NCBI RefSeq assembly: GCF_037971845.1
Contig: NZ_CP150227.1
Span: 2,356,001 to 2,420,000, forward strand
Direction of reading: 5' to 3'
Length of the DNA stretch: 64,000 bases
Source: Paenibacillus sp. FSL R5-0766
GTDB taxonomy: Bacteria > Bacillota > Bacilli > Paenibacillales > Paenibacillaceae
Below are positions 1 to 9,109 of the stretch, one piece after another. The stretch's first letter is position 1. The number at the start of each line of letters is the position of its first letter. The position numbers and the translations under genes are program-made. The notes under the pieces are model-generated. The model did not search any database, was not told the DNA's origin, and was given only the letters and a program-made list of their open reading frames with translations.

Positions 1-1901
1 ATTTTTAGCTGAGAGTCACTGCGACCAACATATTCTAGCAACCCGGTATCCAGCAATTTGGCAATATCGCCAGATTTGTAGATTTTCTCACCTATCGCAA
101 ACGGGTTCTCAATGAATGCTTGCTCTGTACGTTCTGGCTGATTCAGATAACCTTTGGCCAGTGCAGGGGTAGCGATATATACCTCACCAGGTACACCTGC
201 CGGACAGAGCTGTTGTTCTTCATTTACAATGTATACTTTGTAGTTATGAATCGGTTTACCGATAGGGATGTTCACCACATGTTCCGGAACCTGCTCACTG
301 ATGCGGTGAGTAGCTGTGGCTACTGTACATTCGGTAGGTCCGTACACATTAACAATATCAATCTGGTTTCCAAATTTGCGCTGGAAGGCACGAACCTGTT
401 CACCATATAACGCTTCTCCGGCTACAGTGATGATTCTGACTTTGGCCAGCTTGTGGAAACCTTCATCGGATAAGTAGGAAGCAAGCTGATTGAAGAAAAT
501 CGTAGGCAGTATCGTAATGATGGTTGTTCCTGTCCGTTCAATCGCACTTGCGAACTCTTCAACGGATACACGTTCTTCCGCAGACAACAGATATAATTCT
601 GCTCCATAGAACAAGGCGCCAATGGTATCCCACACGGATGCATCAAAGCTGTATGTAGCAAACTGGGTTAATACATCACCTGGTTGAATGTCACAATCAC
701 GCTGAACCACGCTGCCAAGATTGGTTACACCCCGGTGGGCAATCAGTGCACCTTTGGGTTTACCGGTCGACCCTGACGTGTAGATAATATACGCAAGATC
801 ATCCGGCTGAATATCCAGATTGGGATTACTTGCTGCAAATCCGGCCAAACGACCATCCACAGCGAGAATCTGACGGACCGTAGCTATACTGGAGAACAAG
901 CTGGAAGCTTGGGCATAAGAAGCCTCCGTTGTCAGCACGAATGAGGACGCCGTATCTTCCACGATATAACTGTTACGTTCTTGTGGATGCTCAGGGTCGA
1001 TCGGAACATATGCACCACCTGCCTTCAGAATACCAAGCAGGGAGATGATCGTCTCCAGACTTCGATCCATAAAGATACTGACAAATTCACCTTTCTGCAG
1101 TCCATTGGATAACAGAACACGTGCAACCTGATTAGCTCGTTCATTCAATTCCCTGTACGTATAACTTTTGGATGGCGATGTTATCGCCGGTGAATCCGGA
1201 TATGCCGCTGCCGTTGCTTCGAACCAGCCATGAACCGTTTGGTTCTCTGGTTCGAGAACAGAAGTATCATTCATTTCACGGTAAAGCAATCGATCTGAGG
1301 CGGAAAGAATATCTACCGTACCGATTGCTTTTTCACCGTCACGCACTAGGGCGAGTAGAAGAGTCTGATAATATTCTGCATATCTCAGCACGGTAGACTC
1401 TTTCAACAGTGAACTATCATAGAACAGATCGAGGATGAGCATGTTCTGATCATCTCGAACGTTCCAGTTTAATATTTGAGGAGCTTGAGGCAACTGCACA
1501 CTATTCAGCATAAAAAACGTTTCAGGGTATCCACCGTTCTGCAACGTGTATTCAATCTTGAGCTGCTCTGACACCTGATGACATAGTTGGCTGAAGGTCA
1601 ATTTACCCTGAATCTGCAATGAAAGATAGGAAGCTGCCTGATCGGGGGAAAGTATACCTATGGCAAGTTCCTGTTCAGCTGACAAACGGAATAACAAGGC
1701 TGCATAAGCTGAGAGGAGTACCGGGTACACCATCTGTTCTCCATACTTCTGTTTAAGTTCACGGTTCAGAGAAGCATGTAATGTGATTTGAGCAGACTGA
1801 TAAGAGAATGATTGTTGACGTCGCCCAAAATCCAGTGGAATCTGCAGAACTGGCAAGCTAGATTCCATGGAATGGGAAGAAGATGGTTGGTTTTCAATCA
1901 C
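1..1901 (-). CDS. Nonribosomal peptide synthetase, 5' part (partial condensation plus adenylation domain)
   Basis: The gene runs off the left edge, so only about 630 N-terminal residues are visible. I start it at GTG 1901, preceded by a strong AAGGAGG site. Residues 1 to about 200 look like the C-terminal half of a condensation domain; the HHxxxDG half is absent. An adenylation domain follows, with core motifs YIIYTSGSTGKPKG (A3), FDASVWD (A4), NVYGPTE (A5) and, near the edge, SGDIAK and EYVGRSD (A7/A8). The enzyme would activate an amino acid as its adenylate and load it on a downstream carrier domain outside the window. Aligned by eye to GrsA, the pocket residues read D-A-W-T-T-A-V-V-A, which begins like aromatic or hydrophobic codes; substrate prediction is weak. 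It lies 46 nt downstream of a chemoreceptor gene on the same strand with no hairpin between. Confidence 0.9.
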   Translation of the reverse strand, partial: MIENQPSSSHSMESSLPVLQIPLDFGRRQQSFSYQSAQITLHASLNRELKQKYGEQMVYPVLLSAYAALLFRLSAEQELAIGILSPDQAASYLSLQIQGKLTFSQLCHQVSEQLKIEYTLQNGGYPETFFMLNSVQLPQAPQILNWNVRDDQNMLILDLFYDSSLLKESTVLRYAEYYQTLLLALVRDGEKAIGTVDILSASDRLLYREMNDTSVLEPENQTVHGWFEATAAAYPDSPAITSPSKSYTYRELNERANQVARVLLSNGLQKGEFVSIFMDRSLETIISLLGILKAGGAYVPIDPEHPQERNSYIVEDTASSFVLTTEASYAQASSLFSSIATVRQILAVDGRLAGFAASNPNLDIQPDDLAYIIYTSGSTGKPKGALIAHRGVTNLGSVVQRDCDIQPGDVLTQFATYSFDASVWDTIGALFYGAELYLLSAEERVSVEEFASAIERTGTTIITILPTIFFNQLASYLSDEGFHKLAKVRIITVAGEALYGEQVRAFQRKFGNQIDIVNVYGPTECTVATATHRISEQVPEHVVNIPIGKPIHNYKVYIVNEEQQLCPAGVPGEVYIATPALAKGYLNQPERTEQAFIENPFAIGEKIYKSGDIAKLLDTGLLEYVGRSDSQLK

Positions 1902-1947
1902 TTCAGTTATTCCTCCTTGGTTCAAACCGAATGTTTGTGGATTTGAA

Positions 1948-3714
1948 TTATTGTTTGCTTACATTGAAATGAGAGATCAATTCTTGGAGTTCCTCAGACA
2001 TGCTGTTAAGGCGTGTGGAGGAGTCTACCAGTGTAATCAAAGATGCTTTTTGCTCATCAACAGATGAGGAAATCTGTTCACTGCTGTCTGCTGTCTTACT
2101 TACGCTTGAAGACAAGTCGTCTGCTGTAGCGGTCATTTCCTCCGTACCCGCAGAGATTTCTTCTGTCGCGCTTGATACTTCCTGAATCTGATTAGATACT
2201 TTTTTCGCTGCTTCTAAAATATCTTCGAACAGTTGTCCTGTTTGATCGGCTACGCTGAGTCCTGTATCTACTTCTGACGTACCTTGTTCCATTGCACGTA
2301 CAGCTTGTTTAATTCCAGCTTGAATCTCTTGGATCAATACGCCAACCTGGCTGGTTGCTTGTTCAGACTGCTCGGCAAGTTTGCGTACTTCACCTGCAAC
2401 AACTGCAAATCCTCTTCCTTCTTCACCAACACGAGCTGCTTCAATGGATGCATTAAGAGCAAGCAAGTTGGTCTGGCTGGAGATTCCCGAGATGATATTG
2501 AGAATATCGCCGATTTCCTGCGAACGACTCTCCAGAACCTCAATGGCAGAAGCGGTATTCTTAACCGATTCCGTAATCAGATTCATCTGTTCAGATACCT
2601 GACGGACAACACTGTTACCTTGTTGCGAACGACGTTCCATTTCATAGGCTTCATCTGCTACACTTGCCGAGCTGCTGGCAATCGTCTGGATTACGGTAGC
2701 CATCTCGGACATGGCACGTGCACTATCCCGGGTTGCCTGTTCCTGTGAACGAATGTTGGAAGTAATTTGCGTCACATTATTATTAATGGAATCTGCATTC
2801 TCACTGTTGCGCTCGGAAACTTCATATAGCTCTTTGGCAGACTGATTTACTTCTTGTGATGTGATTTGCACTTTTACGATAGTATCGTTGATTTTGCGAA
2901 CCATGGTGTTGAACTTCTCGTTAACGAGTCCCAGATCGTCTTTGCCTGTCGGAATGTTGACATTCAAATTACCCCGACTGACGTCATCAATTCCTTTGAT
3001 CAAGTGACGGATAGGGGAAAGTGTGTTTTTAACTACAAGGTATTGGATAATCAGGAATAACAGCAAGAAGGCCACAAGGATGATAATTCCGTTTTTGAGC
3101 AAGGAGTTCAGTCCCGCGGGTACGGCTGATGCATCTGCATCAACGGCAAAATATGAAAAAATCTTTCCGTTGCTGTCTTTGATTGGATATGCAATGGTTG
3201 TCCATGTTCCGAAATCATCGGAATAAAATGTTGTAAATGTTGGGCGATCCGTATTAAGCATTTCTTTCAGTGCATTGGCTACAACGACCGGCTGCTCATA
3301 CATGTCACCAATATTTACGTTCTCACTTTGAAAAGCCTCTCTTAGGTTGGTCGGCATCGCTACAAGGGAAGTTAATCTCTTGTTATCGCCACCGAGCTCA
3401 ACACCGAAGATGTAGGCCTGTGCAATGTTGGGATAATATTCTTGCATCTCATCGAAATACGCTCGTAATTTCGTTTGTGTTGCTCCATCATAGCTACCTT
3501 CCGCAATAGCAGCTTGTACCTCGGCAGGATTGATATCTTCAGCCCATTTTTTGGTAATTTGTTCCACCTGTCCATGCAGCTGTTCAACAAGAACTGTTTT
3601 TTGAAAATAGTAACTGCTTGCGATAAGTGCTACCCCGATGATAACGATATTAGTAAATGAGAGTAACAAATTTTTGGAGAAAAAAGACATGCTTTTCCAA
3701 CTTAATGATTTCAC
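1948..3714 (-). CDS. Methyl-accepting chemotaxis protein
   Basis: This is a 588-residue transmembrane chemoreceptor. It has an N-terminal membrane segment (about residues 12-34), an extracellular sensor region of about 170 residues, a second membrane helix near residues 205-228, a HAMP linker (ending near 285) and a long cytoplasmic MA signalling domain with the hairpin-tip sequence [18 protein letters not shown]. It should relay ligand binding to CheA/CheW and flagellar switching. The start is GTG 3714, with AGGAG nine bases upstream. The sensor domain is probably of the dCACHE/sCACHE type, but I cannot name the ligand. The position directly upstream of a peptide synthetase on the same strand is unusual and suggests possible co-transcription. 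Confidence 0.93.
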   Translation of the reverse strand: MKSLSWKSMSFFSKNLLLSFTNIVIIGVALIASSYYFQKTVLVEQLHGQVEQITKKWAEDINPAEVQAAIAEGSYDGATQTKLRAYFDEMQEYYPNIAQAYIFGVELGGDNKRLTSLVAMPTNLREAFQSENVNIGDMYEQPVVVANALKEMLNTDRPTFTTFYSDDFGTWTTIAYPIKDSNGKIFSYFAVDADASAVPAGLNSLLKNGIIILVAFLLLFLIIQYLVVKNTLSPIRHLIKGIDDVSRGNLNVNIPTGKDDLGLVNEKFNTMVRKINDTIVKVQITSQEVNQSAKELYEVSERNSENADSINNNVTQITSNIRSQEQATRDSARAMSEMATVIQTIASSSASVADEAYEMERRSQQGNSVVRQVSEQMNLITESVKNTASAIEVLESRSQEIGDILNIISGISSQTNLLALNASIEAARVGEEGRGFAVVAGEVRKLAEQSEQATSQVGVLIQEIQAGIKQAVRAMEQGTSEVDTGLSVADQTGQLFEDILEAAKKVSNQIQEVSSATEEISAGTEEMTATADDLSSSVSKTADSSEQISSSVDEQKASLITLVDSSTRLNSMSEELQELISHFNVSKQ

Positions 3715-4199
3715 TAAATTCCACTCCTGATCTTCTTTAAATTAAGAAACTTTAGGTTTGCATTGGTACAGTGAACTAGATCATTCCTTGATCCCCTCCA
3801 AAGGAAATTTATGCGACCATGGTCTTGGTTTATCAGTCGCTTTCGTAGAGACTTATGTACCGTATGAACCATAGGTGTCTAATTATTAAAACACATCTAT
3901 AATTAATATGTCGTATAAAATGTCGTTAAATTGAATAGTATCGTTAAAATTTTTTTAATATTTTACGTATTTATGGACATATCAGATGGTTTATAGGTAT
4001 TTAGAACTGTTTATTTTTAAATTTCCCATTTTTTAGCTTCATTCTGTATTCTATAACATGGTGGGTAAAAATACATCCTTCAACAAAACAAAAATATGTT
4101 GGCAAGATGCAACAGAAGGCACGGATATACATCGGAAGCGGTTTTATCTATAATAACTACATATGCATTTCTCAAATTATGAGCAGCGGGGGTTTATAG
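3715..4199. other. Divergent intergenic region with a possible structured leader
   Basis: This 485-base AT-rich spacer separates the minus-strand chemoreceptor from rpiA. Read on the minus strand, GGTACA (3861-3856) can pair with TGTACC (3770-3765). Between them lie an AGTC/GACT hairpin (3835-3853), the palindrome GACCATGGTC (3815-3824) and a TTCCTT/AAGGAA stem (3784-3806). This looks like a folded 5' leader for the chemoreceptor mRNA, but it matches no riboswitch consensus that I recognise. I see no clear promoter hexamers. rpiA has a GGGGG ribosome site just before its ATG. Confidence 0.35.
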
Positions 4200-4871
4200 A
4201 TGAATCTTAAACAGATAGCAGCAGAGCGTGCAGCAGAATATGTTGAAGATGGAATGAAGGTTGGATTGGGTACAGGTTCAACAGCTTATTATGCCATCTG
4301 CCGGATCGGTGAGCGGGTACGTGATGGATTGAACATTCAAGCGGTTGCCACTTCAGAGGCTTCGGACAAACTTGCCCGTGAATGGGGGATTCCCATCGTC
4401 CCATTTGACCAGATTGGACGTCTGGATCTGACCATTGATGGCGCTGATGAAGTAGATCCCGAATTTAACCTGATTAAAGGGGGGGGCGGGGCTCTTTTGC
4501 GTGAGAAAATCGTGGCAGCCAATAGTGACAAATTAATTATTGTGGCGGATGGCAGCAAAGCCGTGCAAAAGTTGGGGAAATTCCCGCTTCCAGTTGAGGT
4601 GGTTCCATTTGCTTCTGAGTGGACCTTCCAGGCGCTCGAACAATTGGGGTGTAAACCACAGTGGCGGATGGATGGACAGCAACGTTATCTGACAGACAAC
4701 GGAAACCTGATAGCGGATTGCCACTTGGAGGCGATTGATCACGCTGCCGATCTTAATGTTCAATTGAACATGTTACCAGGTGTTGTTGATAACGGACTAT
4801 TTGTGGATATGGCGAGTACAGTCATTCTTGCCAATGCGGACGGAAGTATCGAAGAGCTTCATCGTTCTTAA
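4200..4871 (+). CDS. rpiA: Ribose-5-phosphate isomerase A
   Basis: The 223-residue protein interconverts ribose 5-phosphate and ribulose 5-phosphate in the non-oxidative pentose phosphate pathway in the cytosol. Family signatures are the phosphate loop GLGTGSTAYYAI (about residues 22-33), the catalytic DGADEVDPEFNLIKGGGGALLREK region (written here as DGADEVD, LIKGGGGA and LREK) around 80-105, and ADGSKAVQKLGKFPLPVEV (118-136). The length matches the family. It heads a short run with a GNAT acetyltransferase and a MarR regulator; spacing of 25 and 15 bases suggests co-transcription. Confidence 0.97.
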   Translation: MNLKQIAAERAAEYVEDGMKVGLGTGSTAYYAICRIGERVRDGLNIQAVATSEASDKLAREWGIPIVPFDQIGRLDLTIDGADEVDPEFNLIKGGGGALLREKIVAANSDKLIIVADGSKAVQKLGKFPLPVEVVPFASEWTFQALEQLGCKPQWRMDGQQRYLTDNGNLIADCHLEAIDHAADLNVQLNMLPGVVDNGLFVDMASTVILANADGSIEELHRS

Positions 4872-4896
4872 TATGGAAGAGGGTGCTTTTCATCGT

Positions 4897-5496
4897 ATGA
4901 AAGAACTGCCAATCGTTGATGGTGAACTTGTACTCAGGTGTGTGGAGAAACAGGATCTGAAAGAACTCTACGAATTGATCTACAGTGATGACGTACCTGA
5001 ATGGAAGCAATGGGATGCACCCTATTACCCACTTAAACACGAAAGTTTTGAAAGTTTTGAACAAGGTATGCTCAAACGTATGCACGTAGATCCAGACGAT
5101 TCCAGACCCGTATCAATCCGTATTATTGAATCCGACAGACAAATTGTGGGTACAATCAGCTATTACATAGAAGATGAGTTATCCATGTGGCTGGAAATGG
5201 GGATTGTAATATACAGATCTGTCCAGTGGGGACGCGGGGTTGGCACACGCTCACTTGTCATGTGGTCAAGTCATTTGTTTGAACAGCTGCCTTTGGTTCG
5301 GGTTGGATTGACTACTTGGTCTGGTAATGAACGAATGATGCGTGCGGCTGTGAAAGCCGGATTACGGGTGGAGGGGCGAATGCGGAAGTGTCGTATCGTT
5401 CGCGGGCAGTACTATGATTCAATTCGTATGGGGATGCTCCGTGAGGAGTGGGAGCAGAAGCTGGCCCCCCATACGAGCCGAAATGTAAACAACTGA
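4897..5496 (+). CDS. GNAT-family N-acetyltransferase (RimJ/RimL-like)
   Basis: This protein of about 199 residues resembles RimJ/RimL-type acetyltransferases that use acetyl-CoA. Supporting segments are the early ELVLRCVEKQDLKELYELI, the acetyl-CoA binding turn VQWGRGVGTRSL and the late ERMMRAAVKAGLRVEGRMRK. The start is uncertain: ATG 4897 has GAGGG twelve bases upstream, while in-frame ATG 4873 lies two bases after the rpiA stop and would add eight residues. The substrate is unknown. It sits between rpiA and a marR-type gene, probably in one transcript. Confidence 0.85.
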   Translation: MKELPIVDGELVLRCVEKQDLKELYELIYSDDVPEWKQWDAPYYPLKHESFESFEQGMLKRMHVDPDDSRPVSIRIIESDRQIVGTISYYIEDELSMWLEMGIVIYRSVQWGRGVGTRSLVMWSSHLFEQLPLVRVGLTTWSGNERMMRAAVKAGLRVEGRMRKCRIVRGQYYDSIRMGMLREEWEQKLAPHTSRNVNN

Positions 5497-5511
5497 TGGA
5501 GGATTATTGAA

Positions 5512-5973
5512 ATGCTGAACACGGAGGACAACCGGGAACTGTCTTTACAATTATTCGTGGTTCTTGTTCGGGCCTACAATTCTGTGACCTCACGTTCCAA
5601 TCGGGACATCCAGAGTCACGGACTGAATACGACAGAATTTGGTGTGCTTGATTTGTTATATCATAAGGGACCGCAGGCATTGCAAAAGATTGGTGAAAAG
5701 GTCTTAATGTCCAGTGGTAATATTACGTATGTTGTAGATAAGTTGCAAAATAAAAATCTGCTGTTTCGTCGACCATCCAAGGAAGATCGGCGTGTCATTT
5801 ACGCTGAGTTAACTGAGGAAGGAAGAGAATTGTTCACACAGATATTTCCTCAACATCATCAGGTTATCATTGATGCTTTGGAAGGACTTGATCCTTCCGA
5901 GAAAGTGGATGCGATTAAGATGTTGAAGAAGCTGGGACTGGCGGCAGAAGGGAAAACTGACTTGCGTTCATAA
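5512..5973 (+). CDS. MarR-family transcriptional regulator
   Basis: The 153-residue protein has a winged-helix MarR core: dimerisation helices at both ends, a recognition helix near LMSSGNITYVVDKLQNKNLL (about 64-83) and a wing with RRPSKEDRRVIYAELTEEG. There is no cysteine, so it is not an OhrR-type peroxide sensor. It resembles MhqR-like regulators, but I cannot assign the inducer. It follows the GNAT gene by 15 bases and ends inside its own terminator hairpin. Confidence 0.9.
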   Translation: MLNTEDNRELSLQLFVVLVRAYNSVTSRSNRDIQSHGLNTTEFGVLDLLYHKGPQALQKIGEKVLMSSGNITYVVDKLQNKNLLFRRPSKEDRRVIYAELTEEGRELFTQIFPQHHQVIIDALEGLDPSEKVDAIKMLKKLGLAAEGKTDLRS

Positions 5974-5990
5974 CGCAGGTCAGTTTTTTT
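5953..5990 (+). terminator. Rho-independent terminator after the MarR gene
   Basis: AACTGACTTGCGTT pairs with AACGCAGGTCAGTT around a short loop and is followed by seven T. The stop codon of the MarR gene lies in the loop, so termination overlaps the end of the gene. Confidence 0.85.
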
Positions 5991-6108
5991 GTGGAACTCG
6001 AAAAGTACAGGCATATACTGGCTGACTGGCTTGCAAGGCCCTCCATAATATAGGAAGATTGTTCTATACATCCATCGTGTGTAAAAACATGATTATCGAA
6101 AGTTCATG

Positions 6109-6114
6109 TATAAT
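6109..6114 (+). promoter_or_regulatory. Candidate -10 element for the B12-sensor gene
   Basis: A consensus TATAAT occurs about 145 bases before the chosen start. No good -35 hexamer sits at the right distance, so the promoter could be activator dependent or of another sigma class. Confidence 0.35.
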
Positions 6115-6259
6115 GGAACATAACGATTAAGAGCGGAATGGATGGATTGGAATAAGTAGAAGAACCTATCCCGATTGCAAGTTAGCTAACATCGATCTCA
6201 TTCTGGATTAGCCACGAATGAAGATTGAGTGTGATGCGGGTATGAGGAGGGGGGCATCT

Positions 6260-7348
6260 ATGAGTCATCAAGAAGCAGGAGAACGATTGCTCCAAGAATC
6301 TGCAAACTTAGCTGATAAAATAACGGAGAAACAGTATCTCAGACAACCTGATTTACTTGAGCGATTTGGCGAGAATGGAAAAATGCGAGCCAAACAGGAT
6401 TCGGAGTATAGCTTGAACTACTTGGCAGAAAGTGCGCTCGTACAGAGTCCAGGTCTGTTTACTCATTATATTGCCTGGCTGAAAGTTCTACTTGAGGGTT
6501 ATAAGGTATCACCAGAAGACCTTATTATTAATCTCAATCTGATCAAAGAGACATTGGAAGAAGAATTTGACCATCCGTCAAAGGCACTTCTGCTCGAGTA
6601 TCTGGAGATGGGAATATATAGAACAACTCACATGGAGTCACAGGCGGGTTACATCAATGAATCCATGCCATATGGAGATGCCGCGCGATCGTACTTACAG
6701 TGTTTGCTGGAGAATAAACGGAAAGAAGCCTTTGAGATCATTGAAGCCCAGTTAGAAGCTGGGGTGACGATTCGAGATATTTATCGATATATCTTTCAGC
6801 CCACCCAATATGAAATTGGACGATTGTGGCAATGCCATCGTATCAGTGTCGGGCAAGAACACTTTTGTACGGCAGCGACCCAGTCATTTATGTCACGTCT
6901 TTATTCCCGCTGGTTGATTCATACGGGGCAGGATAAAAAACTAGTGGCTACCTGTGTAGGCAGTGAACAACATGAGATCGGGCTGCGTATGCTCACAGAT
7001 GTGTTCGAGATGGAAGGTTGGGATACGCACTATCTGGGAGCCAATGTTCCCAATGGAAGTGTAATAGAGGCTATAGAGCGGCATCAGGGCGATGTTGTTG
7101 CGATTTCAGTTACGATGACGTATCACCTTCATTTGGCCAAAGAGTTGATTCATCTGATTCGTCATCATCCGGCAACGGCACATGTGAAGATTATGGTTGG
7201 GGGATATCCCTTCAATATTGATCAGGAGTTGTGGAAAACGATAGGAGCTGACGGTTATGCTCCAGGAGCCGATGAAGCGGTAGCGGTTGCAGAACAATTA
7301 CTGGCTCAGCCAGCTGCATGTAATCATCTTGATATGGTTAGGGATTAG
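6260..7348 (+). CDS. Cobalamin-binding, CarH-like light-sensor-type protein
   Basis: This 362-residue cytosolic protein starts at ATG 6260, behind AGGAGGGGGG; an in-frame ATG 42 bases upstream lacks such a site. The C-terminal 130 residues are a Rossmann-type B12-binding domain with SEQHEIG (His238 as probable lower axial ligand), the SVTMTYH strand and VGGYPF. Before it lies a helical cap with W190-x9-E200-H201 (LWQCHRISVGQEH). This W-x9-EH pattern is the hallmark of adenosylcobalamin photoreceptors such as CarH, where it covers the upper face of the cofactor. The residue after Trp is Gln, not the His used by Thermus CarH for bis-His ligation. There is no MerR DNA-binding domain; the first 150 residues are helical and unassigned. 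The hybrid kinase gene follows 12 bases later, so this protein probably provides its input (inference). Confidence 0.85.
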   Translation: MSHQEAGERLLQESANLADKITEKQYLRQPDLLERFGENGKMRAKQDSEYSLNYLAESALVQSPGLFTHYIAWLKVLLEGYKVSPEDLIINLNLIKETLEEEFDHPSKALLLEYLEMGIYRTTHMESQAGYINESMPYGDAARSYLQCLLENKRKEAFEIIEAQLEAGVTIRDIYRYIFQPTQYEIGRLWQCHRISVGQEHFCTAATQSFMSRLYSRWLIHTGQDKKLVATCVGSEQHEIGLRMLTDVFEMEGWDTHYLGANVPNGSVIEAIERHQGDVVAISVTMTYHLHLAKELIHLIRHHPATAHVKIMVGGYPFNIDQELWKTIGADGYAPGADEAVAVAEQLLAQPAACNHLDMVRD

Positions 7349-7360
7349 GAGAGGGATGAT

Positions 7361-9073
7361 GTGATGTCTAATGAGAGCGGAGAGATACAGAGGCTACGCA
7401 GAACGATTGAGCAGTTATCGGATCAGATGATCCGGAGTAAAGAGCAAGAGGAACGGACACTCTCGGAATTCTCGGATATGAATAATGAACTGGTGACACT
7501 CCAGCGTCTGCTTGCGAAGAACAATAAAAGTCTTGAAGCTGCACGTCAGCAAGCAGTAGATGCGGGTGATTCAAAAAACGCATTTATTGCAGGCATCAGT
7601 CATGATTTTCGCACGCCATTAAATGGAATATTGGGGATGGCTGAGATGCTTAAGTTGTCCCCCTTGTCTGAAGAACAGGAGAATTCCGTTTCCGTTATAC
7701 AAGATGCTGCCAAACTGCTGCTTAAGCTGATTCAGGATCTTCTGGATCTGTCCAAACTTGAGGCGGGTCAGATGCGACTTGAACTGGGGGAAGTGGATCT
7801 GCAAGAGACGATAAACTATATTATTCGTTTGCTCGAACCCCAAGTCAGAAAGAACGGAAATCAGTTATCGATAGACTGTGACCCCAGAATCTCTACTCTT
7901 CTTGTAGGGGATTCAACGAGGATTACACAGATACTGATCAATCTAATTCAGAATGCGAACAAATTCACATCAGAAGGTACGGTGCGGATAAGAGTCACCC
8001 TTATGAAAGATGATGAGATTACACAAATGATCCGCTTTGAAGTGGAAGACACGGGGATTGGTATCTCGGAAGAAGATCAGAGCCAGTTATTTCAACCCTA
8101 CATGCAGACTGAACGAGGACGCTCAAGTGAGTATGGAGGAACGGGCCTTGGGTTATCGATCTGCATGTCGCTTGTTACACTGATGGAAGGTCAGATTGGA
8201 GTAGAAAGTCAGGAGGGCGAAGGATCAACATTCTGGTTCGAACTTACACTTGGTAAGAAAGACGGTAACCAGTCCGCTAACCCGTCTGTTGCTTCCACTC
8301 AAGAGCATCAGGGACAGAATATAGATGATGAAGCTCTTTCTGTATCTGTATTGCTGGCCGATGATAATGTCATCAACCGGCAGCTTGTTATATTGCAGCT
8401 CAAAAAACTGGGAATAACCCAAGTGGACGCTGTAGTGAATGGGGAAGAGGCAATAGCTGCCTTTCTCAGCAAAAAATACAGTTTGATTCTCATGGACTAT
8501 ATGATGCCATTGATGGACGGTTTGGAGGCAACACGCAAAATCCGCTCGATAGAAATGGATGAAATGCGCCATACCACACCCATTATTGCAATGACAGGTA
8601 ATGTCATGCAGGAAGAGAAAGACAAGTGTATGGAAGCCGGGATGAATGACTTTATTGGCAAACCCTTCACGCTGGAAATTCTGAGTAAGATGATCCAGAA
8701 GTGGCAGCAATCCTCCGAACCGACCGAGGTACTAAATATGGGCATCGTACGTGAGATTGCGGAATTAAACACCGATGGCGATCGTACACTCCTCGGTATA
8801 TTGTTGGACATGTATTGTACCGAAACACCCGGCAAGATTGAGGTGCTGCGCAGACATATTGTGTCGGGCGACCATGTTGCTGCAACCGAGGTAGCCCATG
8901 ATCTGAAATCAGGGAGTCTGAGTCTGGGGATTCGTTATTTATCAACTTTGTTTGCCCGGATAGAGCAGTTCGCGAAGGAAGGTCAATCACGGAAAGCAGA
9001 ACCTTTGCTGGATGCTTTGTTACCCGCCTATCAAGCAGCATGTGCGTCACTGCAACGAGTAAGTAAAGATTGA
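7361..9073 (+). CDS. Soluble hybrid histidine kinase (HisKA-HATPase-REC-Hpt)
   Basis: The 570-residue protein has no membrane segment, PAS or GAF domain. It starts with a coiled coil of about 70 residues, followed by HisKA with SHDFRTPLNGI (phosphorylatable His81), HATPase_c with LINLIQNANKF, DTGIGI and GGTGLGLSI (about 190-300), a receiver domain with MDYMMPLMDG (Asp379) and a C-terminal Hpt domain with AHDLKSGSLSLG (His513). All phosphorelay sites are present, so phosphate could pass His-Asp-His to a response regulator encoded elsewhere. The start is GTG 7361, or ATG 7364 one codon later, behind GGAGAGGG. Without its own sensor domain it most likely depends on a partner, the adjacent B12 protein being the obvious candidate. 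Confidence 0.93.
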   Translation: MMSNESGEIQRLRRTIEQLSDQMIRSKEQEERTLSEFSDMNNELVTLQRLLAKNNKSLEAARQQAVDAGDSKNAFIAGISHDFRTPLNGILGMAEMLKLSPLSEEQENSVSVIQDAAKLLLKLIQDLLDLSKLEAGQMRLELGEVDLQETINYIIRLLEPQVRKNGNQLSIDCDPRISTLLVGDSTRITQILINLIQNANKFTSEGTVRIRVTLMKDDEITQMIRFEVEDTGIGISEEDQSQLFQPYMQTERGRSSEYGGTGLGLSICMSLVTLMEGQIGVESQEGEGSTFWFELTLGKKDGNQSANPSVASTQEHQGQNIDDEALSVSVLLADDNVINRQLVILQLKKLGITQVDAVVNGEEAIAAFLSKKYSLILMDYMMPLMDGLEATRKIRSIEMDEMRHTTPIIAMTGNVMQEEKDKCMEAGMNDFIGKPFTLEILSKMIQKWQQSSEPTEVLNMGIVREIAELNTDGDRTLLGILLDMYCTETPGKIEVLRRHIVSGDHVAATEVAHDLKSGSLSLGIRYLSTLFARIEQFAKEGQSRKAEPLLDALLPAYQAACASLQRVSKD

Positions 9074-9109
9074 ACATATTTTAATGAGGAAAGAGGGTAG
9101 GACTCGTTC

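Noticed and set aside
3765..3861. Assignment of the chemoreceptor leader as a cyclic-di-GMP or purine riboswitch
   Set aside because: The conserved core sequences of those classes are not present; only generic helices can be drawn.
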